Part shown: positions 54,579 to 63,042 of the stretch, piece by piece
Numbering within the stretch: the first letter of the stretch is position 1
Layout: every line of letters begins with the position of its first letter
Source of the DNA: Piscibacillus halophilus
GTDB taxonomy: Bacteria; Bacillota; Bacilli; Bacillales; Alkalibacillaceae
DNA: 64,000 bases
Direction: 5' to 3'
NCBI RefSeq assembly: GCF_900110685.1
Contig: NZ_FOES01000010.1
Span: forward strand, 1 to 64,000
Program-made: the position numbers and the translations under genes
The notes under the pieces: model-generated
Seen by the model: only the letters and a program-made list of their open reading frames with translations
The model's database searches: none
What the model was told of the DNA's origin: nothing

Positions 54579-56135
54579 ATGGAAAATCGTGCTCAATGGG
54601 GGACGAGACTGGGGTTTATCCTAGCAGCTGTTGGTTCGGCGATTGGGCTAGGTAATATCTGGCGATTCCCAGCAACAGCTTATGAAAGTGGTGGGGGTGC
54701 ATTCTTCATTCCATACCTCATCGCGCTATTAACGGCTGGTATTCCACTATTAATTTTGGAATTTTCATTAGGTCATAAATATCGTGGATCAGCTCCGTTA
54801 ACATTTTCACGTTTAAGCAAGAAAACAGAGTGGCTCGGTTGGTGGGCCGTATTTGTATCATTCGTTATATCAACTTATTATGCAGCTATTATCGCTTGGG
54901 CGATTATGTATTCTTATTTTGCATTTGGTCAAAAGTGGGGGGCAGACACAGAGACGTTTCTATACGATTTCTTAGGTATTACAGCCGAAGGAGTTGAACC
55001 AGGAAAAGCAGGTGTATTTGTGCCCGAAGTGTTAATCCCACTATTAATTGTATGGGCAGTTGTTTTATTCGTATTATTTAAAGGTGTACGTAAAGGAATT
55101 GAAGTTGCAAACCGTATTTTCATTCCTGCCTTAGTCGTTATTTTCTTAATTATTGTCTTACGTGCGGTTACGTTAGAAGGAGCTGCAGAAGGACTAACTG
55201 CGTTCTTTAGCCCTGATTTTTCTAAAATTGCTGATCCTTCTGTATGGGTAGCAGCATACGGACAAATCTTCTTTAGTTTATCCATCGCTTTTGCGATTAT
55301 GATTACTTATTCTAGCTATTTGGATAAAAAGTCAGACATTACTGGTAACGCCTTTATCGTAGGGTTTGGTAACTCAAGCTTTGAACTATTAGCGGGTATT
55401 GGTGTATTCGCAGCGTTAGGTTACTTAGCTGGACAGTTAGGTGAACCAGTTCAAGAAGTTGTAGCTGGTGGGGTTGGATTAGCATTTGTAATCTTCCCGT
55501 TAATCATTAATGAGTTCCCTGGTATGAATGGGTTATTTGGGTTCTTATTCTTCGCCTCACTAGTTTTAGCAGGTATGTCATCACTTATTTCAATCGTAGA
55601 GACATACGTCGCAGGTTTCTCTGAGAAGTTTAATATATCAAGAAGTAAAGCAGTACTATTTGGTGGAGGTTTAGCAACGCTTGTATCGTTACTGTTTGCG
55701 ACACAAGGTGGTCTATTCTTCCTAGATGCAGCAGATTACTTTATTAACCAGTTCGGTGTTGCATTTATCGGTTTAGTCGAAGTAGTAGTTGTCGTATGGT
55801 TCTTACGCAAGCTTGGCGATTTACAAGATCACGCAAACAGTGTATCTTCAATCAAGCTTGGTGGCTGGTGGAAAGCCTCTCTAGGTGTCATTACGCCAAT
55901 CGTCCTTGGTTACATGATGTTTGGTTTATTCAAATTAAATCTACTTAGAGAACACACTGGTGAAGGAAATGAAACTGGTAACTACGAAGGCTATTCTGAT
56001 GCATTCATTCTCTATGGCGGTTGGGCCGTTGCAGCAGCAGCCTTAATTTTAGGTTTACTATTAACGCTGAAAAAGTGGAATCCAGAGCTTTTAGGTCAAG
56101 CTTCTGATTCGTCAAAGGAGGATAAAGCTGTATGA
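54579..56135 (+). CDS. Sodium-dependent amino acid transporter (NSS/SNF family)
   Basis: A 518-residue carrier with about 12 helices. It starts with QWGTRLGFILAAVGSAIGLGNIWRFP, the Na+/substrate-site helix 1 of LeuT-type transporters (shown in parts: GSAIGLGNIWRFP). GGGAFFIPYL (helix 2) and YGQIFFSLSIAFAIMITYSSYL (helix 6) follow. The small partner gene overlaps its stop, as in the MetP/MetS methionine-alanine uptake systems of corynebacteria, so methionine or alanine is a plausible substrate. GAGAGGAGAGTAAAAA precedes the ATG. Confidence 0.92.
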   Translation: MENRAQWGTRLGFILAAVGSAIGLGNIWRFPATAYESGGGAFFIPYLIALLTAGIPLLILEFSLGHKYRGSAPLTFSRLSKKTEWLGWWAVFVSFVISTYYAAIIAWAIMYSYFAFGQKWGADTETFLYDFLGITAEGVEPGKAGVFVPEVLIPLLIVWAVVLFVLFKGVRKGIEVANRIFIPALVVIFLIIVLRAVTLEGAAEGLTAFFSPDFSKIADPSVWVAAYGQIFFSLSIAFAIMITYSSYLDKKSDITGNAFIVGFGNSSFELLAGIGVFAALGYLAGQLGEPVQEVVAGGVGLAFVIFPLIINEFPGMNGLFGFLFFASLVLAGMSSLISIVETYVAGFSEKFNISRSKAVLFGGGLATLVSLLFATQGGLFFLDAADYFINQFGVAFIGLVEVVVVVWFLRKLGDLQDHANSVSSIKLGGWWKASLGVITPIVLGYMMFGLFKLNLLREHTGEGNETGNYEGYSDAFILYGGWAVAAAALILGLLLTLKKWNPELLGQASDSSKEDKAV

Positions 56136-56236
56136 CATTAGATGCGATTGTCGTTATGATTATCGGAATGGTCATTATTTGGGGAGGATTAGCAGCAAGT
56201 ATTTATACAGCTGTTAAACGCTCAAAAGAAAATTAA
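56132..56236 (+). CDS. MetS-family small subunit of the NSS transporter
   Basis: A 34-residue membrane peptide: MTLDAIVVMIIGMVIIWGG then LAASIYTAVKRSKEN. A single helix with the central IIWGGLAAS motif and a basic end match the MetS-like NSS transporter small subunits. Its ATG overlaps the transporter's stop (ATGA), with AAGGAGG upstream inside that gene, so both are made together. A terminator follows. Confidence 0.9.
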   Translation: MTLDAIVVMIIGMVIIWGGLAASIYTAVKRSKEN

Positions 56237-56248
56237 TGATGAATCAAA

Positions 56249-56278
56249 GTGAGCAGATATTATCTGCTCACTTTTTTT
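56249..56278 (+). terminator. Terminator after the NSS operon
   Basis: AGTGAGCAGATA and TATCTGCTCACT form a 12-bp stem, followed by seven T. Confidence 0.9.
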
Positions 56279-56296
56279 ATGGAACCAAAGCTGTAA

Positions 56297-56420
56297 TTGT
56301 CTAGTAAATAAACCATTTTTCAGAAAAAATTTAGAATTTGTCTACTAAAAATTTTGATTTGTCTAGTAAATTGAATATTTGACTAACATTTGCACAGAAA
56401 ACTTATGAAATGTCTAGTTA
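56297..56420 (+). repeat. Degenerate ~21-bp intergenic array D (core TTGTCTAGTAAA)
   Basis: GTCTAGTAAA or variants start at 56299, 56340 (GTCTACTAAA), 56361, 56381 (GACTAACA) and 56412 (GTCTAGTTAA); intervals are 41, 21, 20 and 31. A weaker TTCAGAAAAA near 56319 would fill the first gap. In the forward sense the core contains stop codons (TAG, TAA), so this array is not coding. It begins about 19 nt after a terminator, like the other three. Confidence 0.65.
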
Positions 56421-56454
56421 AGAATAAATTTTTTGAAAAATTTAAATTTAACGG

Positions 56455-56483
56455 TTGCATTTTTTGGGAAAAAGACATAAACT
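56455..56483 (+). promoter_or_regulatory. Probable promoter of the glyoxylate-shunt operon
   Basis: TTGCAT (56455-56460) and TAAACT (56478-56483) with a 17-bp spacer. The first operator-like repeat (56482-56495) overlaps the end of the -10. Confidence 0.65.
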
Positions 56484-56688
56484 GTTTTATAACAGAATTA
56501 AAATGATTAAATTGTTTTGCAACAGAAGGAGGTATATGATGAAACACATTTGCCAAGAGTGTGGGAAACCAGTTGAAGAAAGAGTTGCACTTTTAGAATG
56601 TGAACATTGTCTTTCCAAAAAGGAGGACTAATTTTTTTGCAACAGTTGTTATATAACAAAATATATAATGATTTGTGTAGTATAACAG
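56482..56688 (+). promoter_or_regulatory. Five operator-like TGT-N6-ACA repeats before aceB
   Basis: Fourteen-base dyads occur at 56482 (CTGTTTTATAACAG), 56512 (TTGTTTTGCAACAG), 56632 (TTTTTTTGCAACAG, left half weak), 56646 (TTGTTATATAACAA, perfect palindrome, directly adjoining the previous site) and 56675 (GTGTAGTATAACAG). Two precede the small zinc-ribbon gene and three lie in the leader of malate synthase. A dedicated repressor of the operon is likely but not identified. Confidence 0.65.
56536..56631 (+). CDS. Tiny zinc-ribbon protein, YhfH-like
   Basis: A 30- or 31-residue protein: [17 protein letters not shown] then [13 protein letters not shown]. Two CxxC pairs (CQEC and CEHC) spaced for a zinc ribbon are its only clear feature; CxECGK..EE...C..CL resembles the B. 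subtilis YhfH pattern as I recall it, though shorter. AGAAGGAGG lies just upstream of the two adjacent ATGs (56536 and 56539). It is the first gene behind the glyoxylate promoter and lies 71 nt before aceB, so it may be co-transcribed and have a role there, which is inference. Confidence 0.7.
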   Translation: MMKHICQECGKPVEERVALLECEHCLSKKED

Positions 56689-56702
56689 ATGGGGGTAATA
56701 GT

Positions 56703-58271
56703 TTGATTGAAAATGTGAAACGTATGGAGGTCAAAAAACAAATTCCACGACATGGGGAGGTATTAACAGAAGGGGCACTAGATTTTTTGTATGAATTACA
56801 TGAAAAGTTTAATACAAGACGTCAACAATTAATTCAAGAACGAGATGTACAAACAAAAAAATTGCAAGAAGGAGAACAACTCAACTTCTTAGGTGAAACC
56901 GAACATATTCGATCGAGTGATTGGACGGTTTCACCTTTGCCAGAGGACTTATTGGACCGACGTGTAGAAATTACAGGACCCGTCGATCGGAAAATGATAA
57001 TTAACGCACTTAATTCTGGTGCTCAAACGTTCATGGCAGATTTTGAAGATGCCTCATCACCGACCTGGGAAAACATGGTGAATGGACAAATTAATTTAAT
57101 GGATGCGATTAGACGAAATATTGATTTTCAAGCAGAAAATGGTAAAACGTATGAGTTAAATGATGAAACAGCCGTTCTTATTATAAGACCAAGGGGGTGG
57201 CACTTAGATGAATATCATTTGTTAGTTGATGATGAACCTATGTCCGCCAGTTTAGTAGATTTTGGGCTCTATTTCTACCATAACACGAAAGAACTGATCC
57301 ATCGGGGGACTGGACCTTACTTTTACTTGCCAAAACTTGAAAACCATTTAGAAGCGAGATTATGGAATGATGTTTTTGTTTTTGCCCAAGATTATCTCGG
57401 CATTCCACAAGGTACCATTAAGGCTACTGTGCTGATTGAGACCATTACTGCAGCATTTGAAATGGATGAAATTTTATATGAATTACGCGAACACTCTGCA
57501 GGTTTAAATTGTGGCCGTTGGGATTATATTTTTAGCTTTATTAAAAAATTTCACCATGATTCCCATTACCTTTTGCCTGATCGAGCAACGGTAACGATGG
57601 AAACCCCATTTATGAGAGCGTATTCGTTACTAGCTATACAAACCTGTCACAAACGAAATGCACCCGCTATTGGTGGAATGGCGGCACAAATTCCTGTAAA
57701 AAATGACCCAGAAGCGAATGCTGTTGCTTACGAAAAAGTTCAAAAAGATAAAGAGCGAGAAGTACGTGATGGGCACGACGGGACTTGGGTCGCTCATCCT
57801 GGTATGGTCAATCTCGTCAAAGAGGTTTTCACTAACTATATGGATGGAACGAATCAAATTAACCGTCAACGAGATGACATCCATATAACGTTTAGAGATT
57901 TATTAGAAGTGCCTAAAGGAAACATCACAGAAGAAGGGTTAAAAACAAATGTAGTTGTGGGCATTCAATATATCGCTGCTTGGTTAAATGGACGTGGTGC
58001 AGTTCCACTCAATCATCTAATGGAAGATGCGGCAACCGCTGAGATATCACGTGCCCAAGTGTGGCAATGGATTCACCATGAAAATGGTCGCTTAGAGGAT
58101 GATAGAAAAGTGACGGTTTCTTTAGTTGAATCTTTCATTCCTGATGATTTAAAAAAGCAATATCCTAAAGCTTGTCACTTGTTTATGGAGTTAGTTAGTT
58201 CAGATGAATTTGAAGCGTTTTTAACCATTCCGGCTTATCAAATCTTAATTCAAGGGGGAGAAGATACATGA
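56703..58271 (+). CDS. aceB: Malate synthase (A type)
   Basis: A 522-residue enzyme that condenses glyoxylate with acetyl-CoA. Family motifs are present: [44 protein letters not shown] (in parts), [30 protein letters not shown] and the C-terminal [21 protein letters not shown] with the catalytic-base region. I choose TTG 56703, with GGGGG 7 nt upstream; a frame is open to 56607, but that stretch overlaps the tiny zinc-ribbon gene and is not family-like. Its stop overlaps aceA (ATGA), so synthesis is coupled. Confidence 0.93.
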   Translation: MIENVKRMEVKKQIPRHGEVLTEGALDFLYELHEKFNTRRQQLIQERDVQTKKLQEGEQLNFLGETEHIRSSDWTVSPLPEDLLDRRVEITGPVDRKMIINALNSGAQTFMADFEDASSPTWENMVNGQINLMDAIRRNIDFQAENGKTYELNDETAVLIIRPRGWHLDEYHLLVDDEPMSASLVDFGLYFYHNTKELIHRGTGPYFYLPKLENHLEARLWNDVFVFAQDYLGIPQGTIKATVLIETITAAFEMDEILYELREHSAGLNCGRWDYIFSFIKKFHHDSHYLLPDRATVTMETPFMRAYSLLAIQTCHKRNAPAIGGMAAQIPVKNDPEANAVAYEKVQKDKEREVRDGHDGTWVAHPGMVNLVKEVFTNYMDGTNQINRQRDDIHITFRDLLEVPKGNITEEGLKTNVVVGIQYIAAWLNGRGAVPLNHLMEDAATAEISRAQVWQWIHHENGRLEDDRKVTVSLVESFIPDDLKKQYPKACHLFMELVSSDEFEAFLTIPAYQILIQGGEDT

Positions 58272-59539
58272 ATTTTAATCGAGTTGAGCAATTAAGAAAT
58301 GAATGGGAGACGAACGAAAGATGGAGTGATATTGAACGTCCATACTCTCCGGTAGATGTGGAACGTTTAAAAGGATCAATCGACATTGAATATACGCTAG
58401 CTAAAAGAGGAGCAGAAAAGCTTTGGAATTTACTACATGAAGAAAACTATGTTCACTCGTTAGGAGCCTTGACGGGTAATCAGGCCGTTCAACAAGTCAA
58501 GGCGGGTTTAAAAGCCATATACTTAAGTGGTTGGCAAGTAGCAGCCGATGCGAATTTATCAGGGCATATGTATCCAGATCAAAGCCTATATCCTGCCAAC
58601 AGTGTCCCACATGTCGTCAAACGATTAAATCAAGCGTTACAGCGTGCCGATCAAATCCACCATGCTGAAGGTGATGATCAAGTTGATTGGTTTGCACCGA
58701 TTGTAGCTGATGCTGAAGCAGGTTTTGGAGGTCAATTAAATGTGTTCGAATTAATGAAAGCCATGATCGAAGCAGGTGCAGCAGCTGTTCACTTCGAAGA
58801 CCAACTTGCTTCCGAGAAAAAATGTGGTCACATGGGTGGAAAAGTGTTATTACCCACTCAAACAGCTGTAAGAAATCTGATTTCTGCTCGTTTGGCAGCT
58901 GACGTCATGGGAACCCCTACGTTAATTATTGCGCGTACGGATGCGAATGCGGCTGATTTAATTACCAGTGATATGGATCCGAACGATGAACCGTTTATTA
59001 CAGGAGAACGTACAGCGGAAGGCTTTTATCGTACAAAAGCTGGCCTTGATCAAGCTATAGCAAGAGGGCTAGCTTATGCCCCTTATGCTGATTTAGTATG
59101 GTGTGAAACAGCTGAGCCAAACCTGGAAGAGGCACAGCGTTTTGCGGATGCCATTCATGAAAAATTTCCTGGAAAATTATTAGCATATAACTGTTCTCCA
59201 TCATTCAATTGGAAGCGCAAACTATCCGAACGAGACATAAAAAATTTCCAAAAAGAATTAGGGCAAATAGGATACAAGTTCCAGTTTGTGACCCTAGCAG
59301 GCTTCCACGCATTAAATCACAGTATGTTCGAGTTAGCTAGAAAATACCGTGATCAAGGAATGGCCGCTTATTCTGAATTACAACAGGCTGAGTTTGCAAG
59401 CGAAGAGAATGGCTATACGGCTACAAGACACCAACGAGAGGTCGGTACAGGATATTTCGATGAAGTTGCACAGGTCATTACGGGTGGTACTTCATCAACG
59501 ACAGCTTTAGCTGGTTCTACAGAAACGGAACAGTTTTAA
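58268..59539 (+). CDS. aceA: Isocitrate lyase
   Basis: A 423-residue enzyme that splits isocitrate into succinate and glyoxylate. The catalytic cysteine is Cys186 in the signature KKCGHMGGK. Other marks are [21 protein letters not shown] (metal-binding aspartates), [11 protein letters not shown] and [12 protein letters not shown]. With malate synthase it forms the glyoxylate shunt, which lets the cell use acetyl-CoA from fatty-acid oxidation. It overlaps aceB by 4 nt, with AAGGGGGAGAAGATAC as the ribosome site. A terminator follows. Confidence 0.96.
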   Translation: MNFNRVEQLRNEWETNERWSDIERPYSPVDVERLKGSIDIEYTLAKRGAEKLWNLLHEENYVHSLGALTGNQAVQQVKAGLKAIYLSGWQVAADANLSGHMYPDQSLYPANSVPHVVKRLNQALQRADQIHHAEGDDQVDWFAPIVADAEAGFGGQLNVFELMKAMIEAGAAAVHFEDQLASEKKCGHMGGKVLLPTQTAVRNLISARLAADVMGTPTLIIARTDANAADLITSDMDPNDEPFITGERTAEGFYRTKAGLDQAIARGLAYAPYADLVWCETAEPNLEEAQRFADAIHEKFPGKLLAYNCSPSFNWKRKLSERDIKNFQKELGQIGYKFQFVTLAGFHALNHSMFELARKYRDQGMAAYSELQQAEFASEENGYTATRHQREVGTGYFDEVAQVITGGTSSTTALAGSTETEQF

Positions 59540-59547
59540 GTAAAAGT

Positions 59548-59574
59548 AGGGATGCATTGAGCGTCCCTTTTTTA
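59548..59574 (+). terminator. Terminator after aceA
   Basis: AGGGATGC and GCGTCCCT pair (one G-U) around ATTGA, followed by six T. Confidence 0.8.
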
Positions 59575-59668
59575 TTTGAAGAAAAGTGAAAACAAATGGA
59601 ATATTATGTTAAAATAAAGGGGGATAAGGGAGAGGTATAGACGAGTTCAAAAAATTTGGGTGGGGAAA

Positions 59669-60346
59669 TTGATCAAAAAATATAAGCCATTATTGTACAT
59701 TATATTAATTGTGATTTTATTATTAATAGTCTTTAAACAACACGAAGAAAAGAGTATGTATGAAAAACATATTTCTCTAGAACTGAATAATGATATTCAG
59801 AGCCTCACAAACGGAATTATTTCGAATTACAACATTCTCGATGAAATTATAAATTCTGGTAAAATAACCAAACAACAAGCACAACTCCTTACACAATATA
59901 GTAAAGACATTGTGTTGATGGTTAATAAATATGAGAATTTAGCAATTAGTTTTAATCGTCCTGACAATAGTCATTTTAACAATGAAACATTTAATCAAGC
60001 TCAAAAAATTTTTTCATTCTTTTTCTCGATAAAAGGCAGGGACGATTTTGCATTAGATGAAATGGATGAGACATTAATAGAACTTGACTCCAAACTGACT
60101 AAAGATATTAAAACCCTAATGACATTACACCATCATTGGTTGGAAGCTTCTGAAAATCATATTTATGGGGTCACGATTATGGACGGTTATGCGGAGTTCC
60201 AAGGAAATGAATATCTCAATTATTACGGGGATCATAGTGTGACTGATCTTTTTTGGTCTGATTTTATTGTTGAATTAAACGAAAAGACAAAGATATTCTT
60301 AGACCAGTATGAAGTTAATCATATTGAGGAACTGTTTGAATACTGA
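59669..60346 (+). CDS. Unknown membrane-anchored protein
   Basis: About 225 residues. A short basic start (IKKYKPL) precedes one hydrophobic segment (residues about 8-22: YIILIVILLLIVF), then a soluble, mainly helical domain without cysteines. Nothing in it matches a family I know. I choose TTG 59669, near GGTGGGG; GTG 59660 is an alternative without a clear ribosome site. It is single, between the glyoxylate operon and the acetyltransferase gene, 16 nt before the latter, so the two may be co-transcribed. The topology suggests an extracytoplasmic domain. Confidence 0.7.
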   Translation: MIKKYKPLLYIILIVILLLIVFKQHEEKSMYEKHISLELNNDIQSLTNGIISNYNILDEIINSGKITKQQAQLLTQYSKDIVLMVNKYENLAISFNRPDNSHFNNETFNQAQKIFSFFFSIKGRDDFALDEMDETLIELDSKLTKDIKTLMTLHHHWLEASENHIYGVTIMDGYAEFQGNEYLNYYGDHSVTDLFWSDFIVELNEKTKIFLDQYEVNHIEELFEY

Positions 60347-60362
60347 TATTTAGGGGGGTGTA

Positions 60363-60821
60363 TTGTTGGAATCAGACATCATTTTCCGAGAAGCTACCGA
60401 ACAGGATTTAAATAAAATTGTTGAAATGCTTGCTAATGACGCTTTAGGTAGTAAGCGCGAACGTTATGAATTACCACTTCCTGAAAGCTATAAAGACGCA
60501 TTTAAGGCCATTAGTAGTGACCCCAATAATGAGTTAGTGGTTGCCTGTGATGAAGAAAAAGTCATTGGGGTGCTACAAATAACTTTTACACCATACATCA
60601 CTCACCAAGGTGGGTGGAGAGCGACTGTTGAGGGAGTAAGAACCTTATCTTCGGAACGTAGTAAAGGTATAGGCACTAAATTGATTAAATGGGCTATTCA
60701 ACGAGCCAAGGAACGCAACTGTCATTTAGTTCAACTGACAACGGATAAAGAAAGACCTGATGCTTTACGTTTTTATGAACGGATAGGTTTTAAAAGCCAC
60801 TCACGAGGGGCTAAAGTTTAA
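60363..60821 (+). CDS. GNAT family N-acetyltransferase
   Basis: A 152-residue acetyltransferase with one GNAT domain. IFREATEQDLNKIVEML opens it; the acetyl-CoA loop is SSERSKGIGTKLIKWAIQRAKERNC (in parts, RSKGIGTKLI), and ALRFYERIGFKSHSRGAKV closes it. This is the small-molecule or amino-acid N-acetyltransferase type; the acceptor is unknown. The start is TTG 60363 or 60366, following AGGGGGGTG. The terminator palindrome includes its stop codon. Confidence 0.85.
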   Translation: MLESDIIFREATEQDLNKIVEMLANDALGSKRERYELPLPESYKDAFKAISSDPNNELVVACDEEKVIGVLQITFTPYITHQGGWRATVEGVRTLSSERSKGIGTKLIKWAIQRAKERNCHLVQLTTDKERPDALRFYERIGFKSHSRGAKV

Positions 60822-60835
60822 ACTTTAGTTTTTTT
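60811..60835 (+). terminator. Terminator overlapping the acetyltransferase stop
   Basis: CTAAAG and CTTTAG flank TTTAAA in an 18-bp perfect palindrome; nine T follow. The stop codon TAA lies within it. Confidence 0.7.
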
Positions 60836-60918
60836 ATTCAACAAATAAAGTTATAAGATTGTTGAGAATGTCGGTTATTCTTATGAAAATGCGAATGAGC
60901 GGTATTCTCGTAAATATA

Positions 60919-60966
60919 AAATAATGAGAGGTACCAATCTTTATGTGGATGGTACCTCTCATTATT
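60919..60966. terminator. Bidirectional terminator after htrB
   Basis: ATAATGAGAGGTACC and GGTACCTCTCATTAT form a 15-bp perfect stem. It lies between the plus-strand acetyltransferase and the minus-strand protease gene. Confidence 0.88.
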
Positions 60967-60975
60967 TTGTATTTA

Positions 60976-62205
60976 TTATATTGCTTGATCAAGGGTAAGG
61001 GTAGTTGTATGTTCTTCTCCGTCACGATAATAAGTTAATTCTACCTCGTCATTTAATTCCACTTCATTATATAAATAGAGTTTTAAATCGAGAAGACTTT
61101 TAATCTCTTGATCGTTAATTTTAGTAATGACATCATATTGCTTAAGTCCTGCGTTGTCGGCTGGTGAGTCGCTCTCAACTTGTGCAATTACAATGCCTTC
61201 TTCAACACCTTCTGGGATTTGGATGTTTTGGGCGTAAGGTTGAGGCACTTCATTTATTTTAACGACACTAATTCCAACAAGCGGGCGTTGAACTTCTCCG
61301 TGTTCTTCAATTTCACTAATGATGTTTTGTGCTTGTTCAATCGGAATCGCGAATCCCATTCCTTCTACTTGATTCTGAGCTATTTTCATAGAGTTGATTC
61401 CAATGACTTCTCCATTAGAGTTAACCAATGCACCGCCGCTATTACCAGGGTTAATCGCCGCATCCGTTTGGATAACATCAGTGACCCAATCTGGTTGTCG
61501 GTCACCGTTAGTATCAACGCTAAGTGAACGGTTCTTTCCACTTATGATGCCTTTTGTGACAGAGTTCGAAAACTCTAAACCTAGTGGATTACCAATAGCA
61601 ACAACTGTATCTCCAACTTTCGATTCCTCTGAACTACCTAATTTGGCAACAGTATCCACATGTTCTCCATCGATTTTTAATACAGCAAGATCTGTTAGAG
61701 GGTCTTTGCCTAAAATTTCTGCTTCCACACGCTTTTCTTGGTTTAAAGCGACTTCAACAGCTTTAGCTCCTTCAATAACATGTTGATTTGTAACGACATA
61801 GGCTTCATTGCCATCTTTTTTGTAAATAATGCCTGAGCCAGTTCCTGCATCAGACCCTTGGTCAAATATGTTTTGTGTTTGAATATTAACGACTCCTACA
61901 ATCGCTTTTGATAGCTCATTTATATTGGTTGAAATTGAAGTGTCATCGTTAAATATTTGATCGGATATTTCCTCATTTTGAGAGTCAGTTGGTTCTTCGT
62001 TAGATGCACTGGTTAAGACATTACTAGATAACAAGAATATCGTGAGAACAGTCGCGATAAGCCCACCTAAAATACCAGCTGTAAGGATTTTTCCTATTCC
62101 AGTTGAATTTCGATCCTTTTGATTCATCTGATGTGTGGTAGATTCTTGATGTTGATTATCTTCATTTCTTTCTAAAGGTTGATCATCATGATACATCCTC
62201 ATCAC
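60976..62205 (-). CDS. htrB: HtrA-like membrane serine protease, HtrB type
   Basis: A 409-residue quality-control protease. A hydrophilic cytoplasmic start (1-36) precedes one membrane segment (about 37-62). The trypsin-like domain carries the triad His142 (VVTNQHVIEG), Asp172 (DPLTDLAVLK) and Ser256 (INPGNSGGALV), and a PDZ domain covers about 305-405 (DSPADNAGLKQYDVITKIND). It cleaves misfolded exported proteins. It is divergent from the cssRS genes, as htrB is in B. subtilis, where CssRS induces it under secretion stress. The start may be GTG 62205, ATG 62202 or ATG 62196. Confidence 0.9.
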   Translation of the reverse strand: MMRMYHDDQPLERNEDNQHQESTTHQMNQKDRNSTGIGKILTAGILGGLIATVLTIFLLSSNVLTSASNEEPTDSQNEEISDQIFNDDTSISTNINELSKAIVGVVNIQTQNIFDQGSDAGTGSGIIYKKDGNEAYVVTNQHVIEGAKAVEVALNQEKRVEAEILGKDPLTDLAVLKIDGEHVDTVAKLGSSEESKVGDTVVAIGNPLGLEFSNSVTKGIISGKNRSLSVDTNGDRQPDWVTDVIQTDAAINPGNSGGALVNSNGEVIGINSMKIAQNQVEGMGFAIPIEQAQNIISEIEEHGEVQRPLVGISVVKINEVPQPYAQNIQIPEGVEEGIVIAQVESDSPADNAGLKQYDVITKINDQEIKSLLDLKLYLYNEVELNDEVELTYYRDGEEHTTTLTLDQAI

Positions 62206-62355
62206 CTACCTTACTTTTATCAATTATTATTATGGTTCATTTTTGTGGCAATCATTTAAGAAAAATGTATAAAAAGTGTGTAATTTTAGATGTGTTTTCT
62301 TATTTTTTATAAAATAGTTGTAACATAGGGTATAGAATGAGTGGAGGTGAAATCG

Positions 62356-63042
62356 GTGAAACGAATTGCGATTGTGGAGGACGACCCCAATATTCAACAG
62401 ATTGTTTCAGCTTACTTGGAAAAATCAAATTTTGAAACGACAGTTTTGGACTCGGCTGAAGAAGGATTGGAATTACACGTATCCAATCCACCTGATATGT
62501 GGATTTTAGATATTATGCTACCAGGAATGGATGGATATGATTTTTGTAAAAAAATAAGAGAAGTCAGTGATGTACCGATTATCATTATTTCTGCTAAGGA
62601 TGATGATATTGATAAGATATTAGGTTTGGAGTTAGGGTCAGATGATTATTTAACAAAACCGTTTAGCCCGGGTGAATTAGTAGCTAGGGTTAAGCGATTG
62701 TTTAAACGTGTGAATCATGTTTCTCAACATCAATCTATACAAGAAAAAGATATACATATCCATGACTTGAAGGTTGATGTGATCGAAAGAAGAGTCTTCT
62801 GGCAACATGATGAGATAGATTTAACATCAAAAGAATTTGATATGATAGTATTATTAGCTAAATACCCAAACCGAGCTTTTTCAAGAGAAGAGTTATTATC
62901 TCGTGTATGGGGTGACGATTATTTTGGGAGTGATCGAGCGGTTGACGACTTGATCAAGCGTTTACGAAAAAAATTGCCAAATATACCTCTAGAAACGGTT
63001 TGGGGATATGGATACCGTTTTAAAGTTGATGAGGGATCTTAA
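62356..63042 (+). CDS. cssR: Response regulator CssR
   Basis: A 228-residue OmpR/PhoB-family regulator. The receiver domain has the acidic pair near residues 9-10, phospho-acceptor Asp52 in WILDIMLPGMDGY and Lys101 in YLTKPF. The DNA-binding winged helix is about 130-228 (INLTSKEFD-like LTSKEFDMIVLL, SREELLSRVWGDDYFGSDRAVDDLIKRLRKKLP in parts, VWGYGYRF). MWILDIMLPGMDGY and LGLELGSDDYLTKPF closely resemble B. subtilis CssR. I choose GTG 62356, with GGAGGTGA upstream; the frame is open to 62341. cssS follows with no gap. Confidence 0.88.
   Translation: MKRIAIVEDDPNIQQIVSAYLEKSNFETTVLDSAEEGLELHVSNPPDMWILDIMLPGMDGYDFCKKIREVSDVPIIIISAKDDDIDKILGLELGSDDYLTKPFSPGELVARVKRLFKRVNHVSQHQSIQEKDIHIHDLKVDVIERRVFWQHDEIDLTSKEFDMIVLLAKYPNRAFSREELLSRVWGDDYFGSDRAVDDLIKRLRKKLPNIPLETVWGYGYRFKVDEGS

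Noticed and set aside
56607-56702. A longer malate synthase starting at 56607
   Set aside because: The extra 32 residues overlap the tiny zinc-ribbon gene and operator repeats, and are not part of the family; TTG 56703 has a good ribosome site.
60840-60918. A fifth repeat array after the acetyltransferase gene
   Set aside because: Only two similar segments (CGGTTATTCT and CGGTATTCT) are present, about 28 bp apart, without the 21-bp period.
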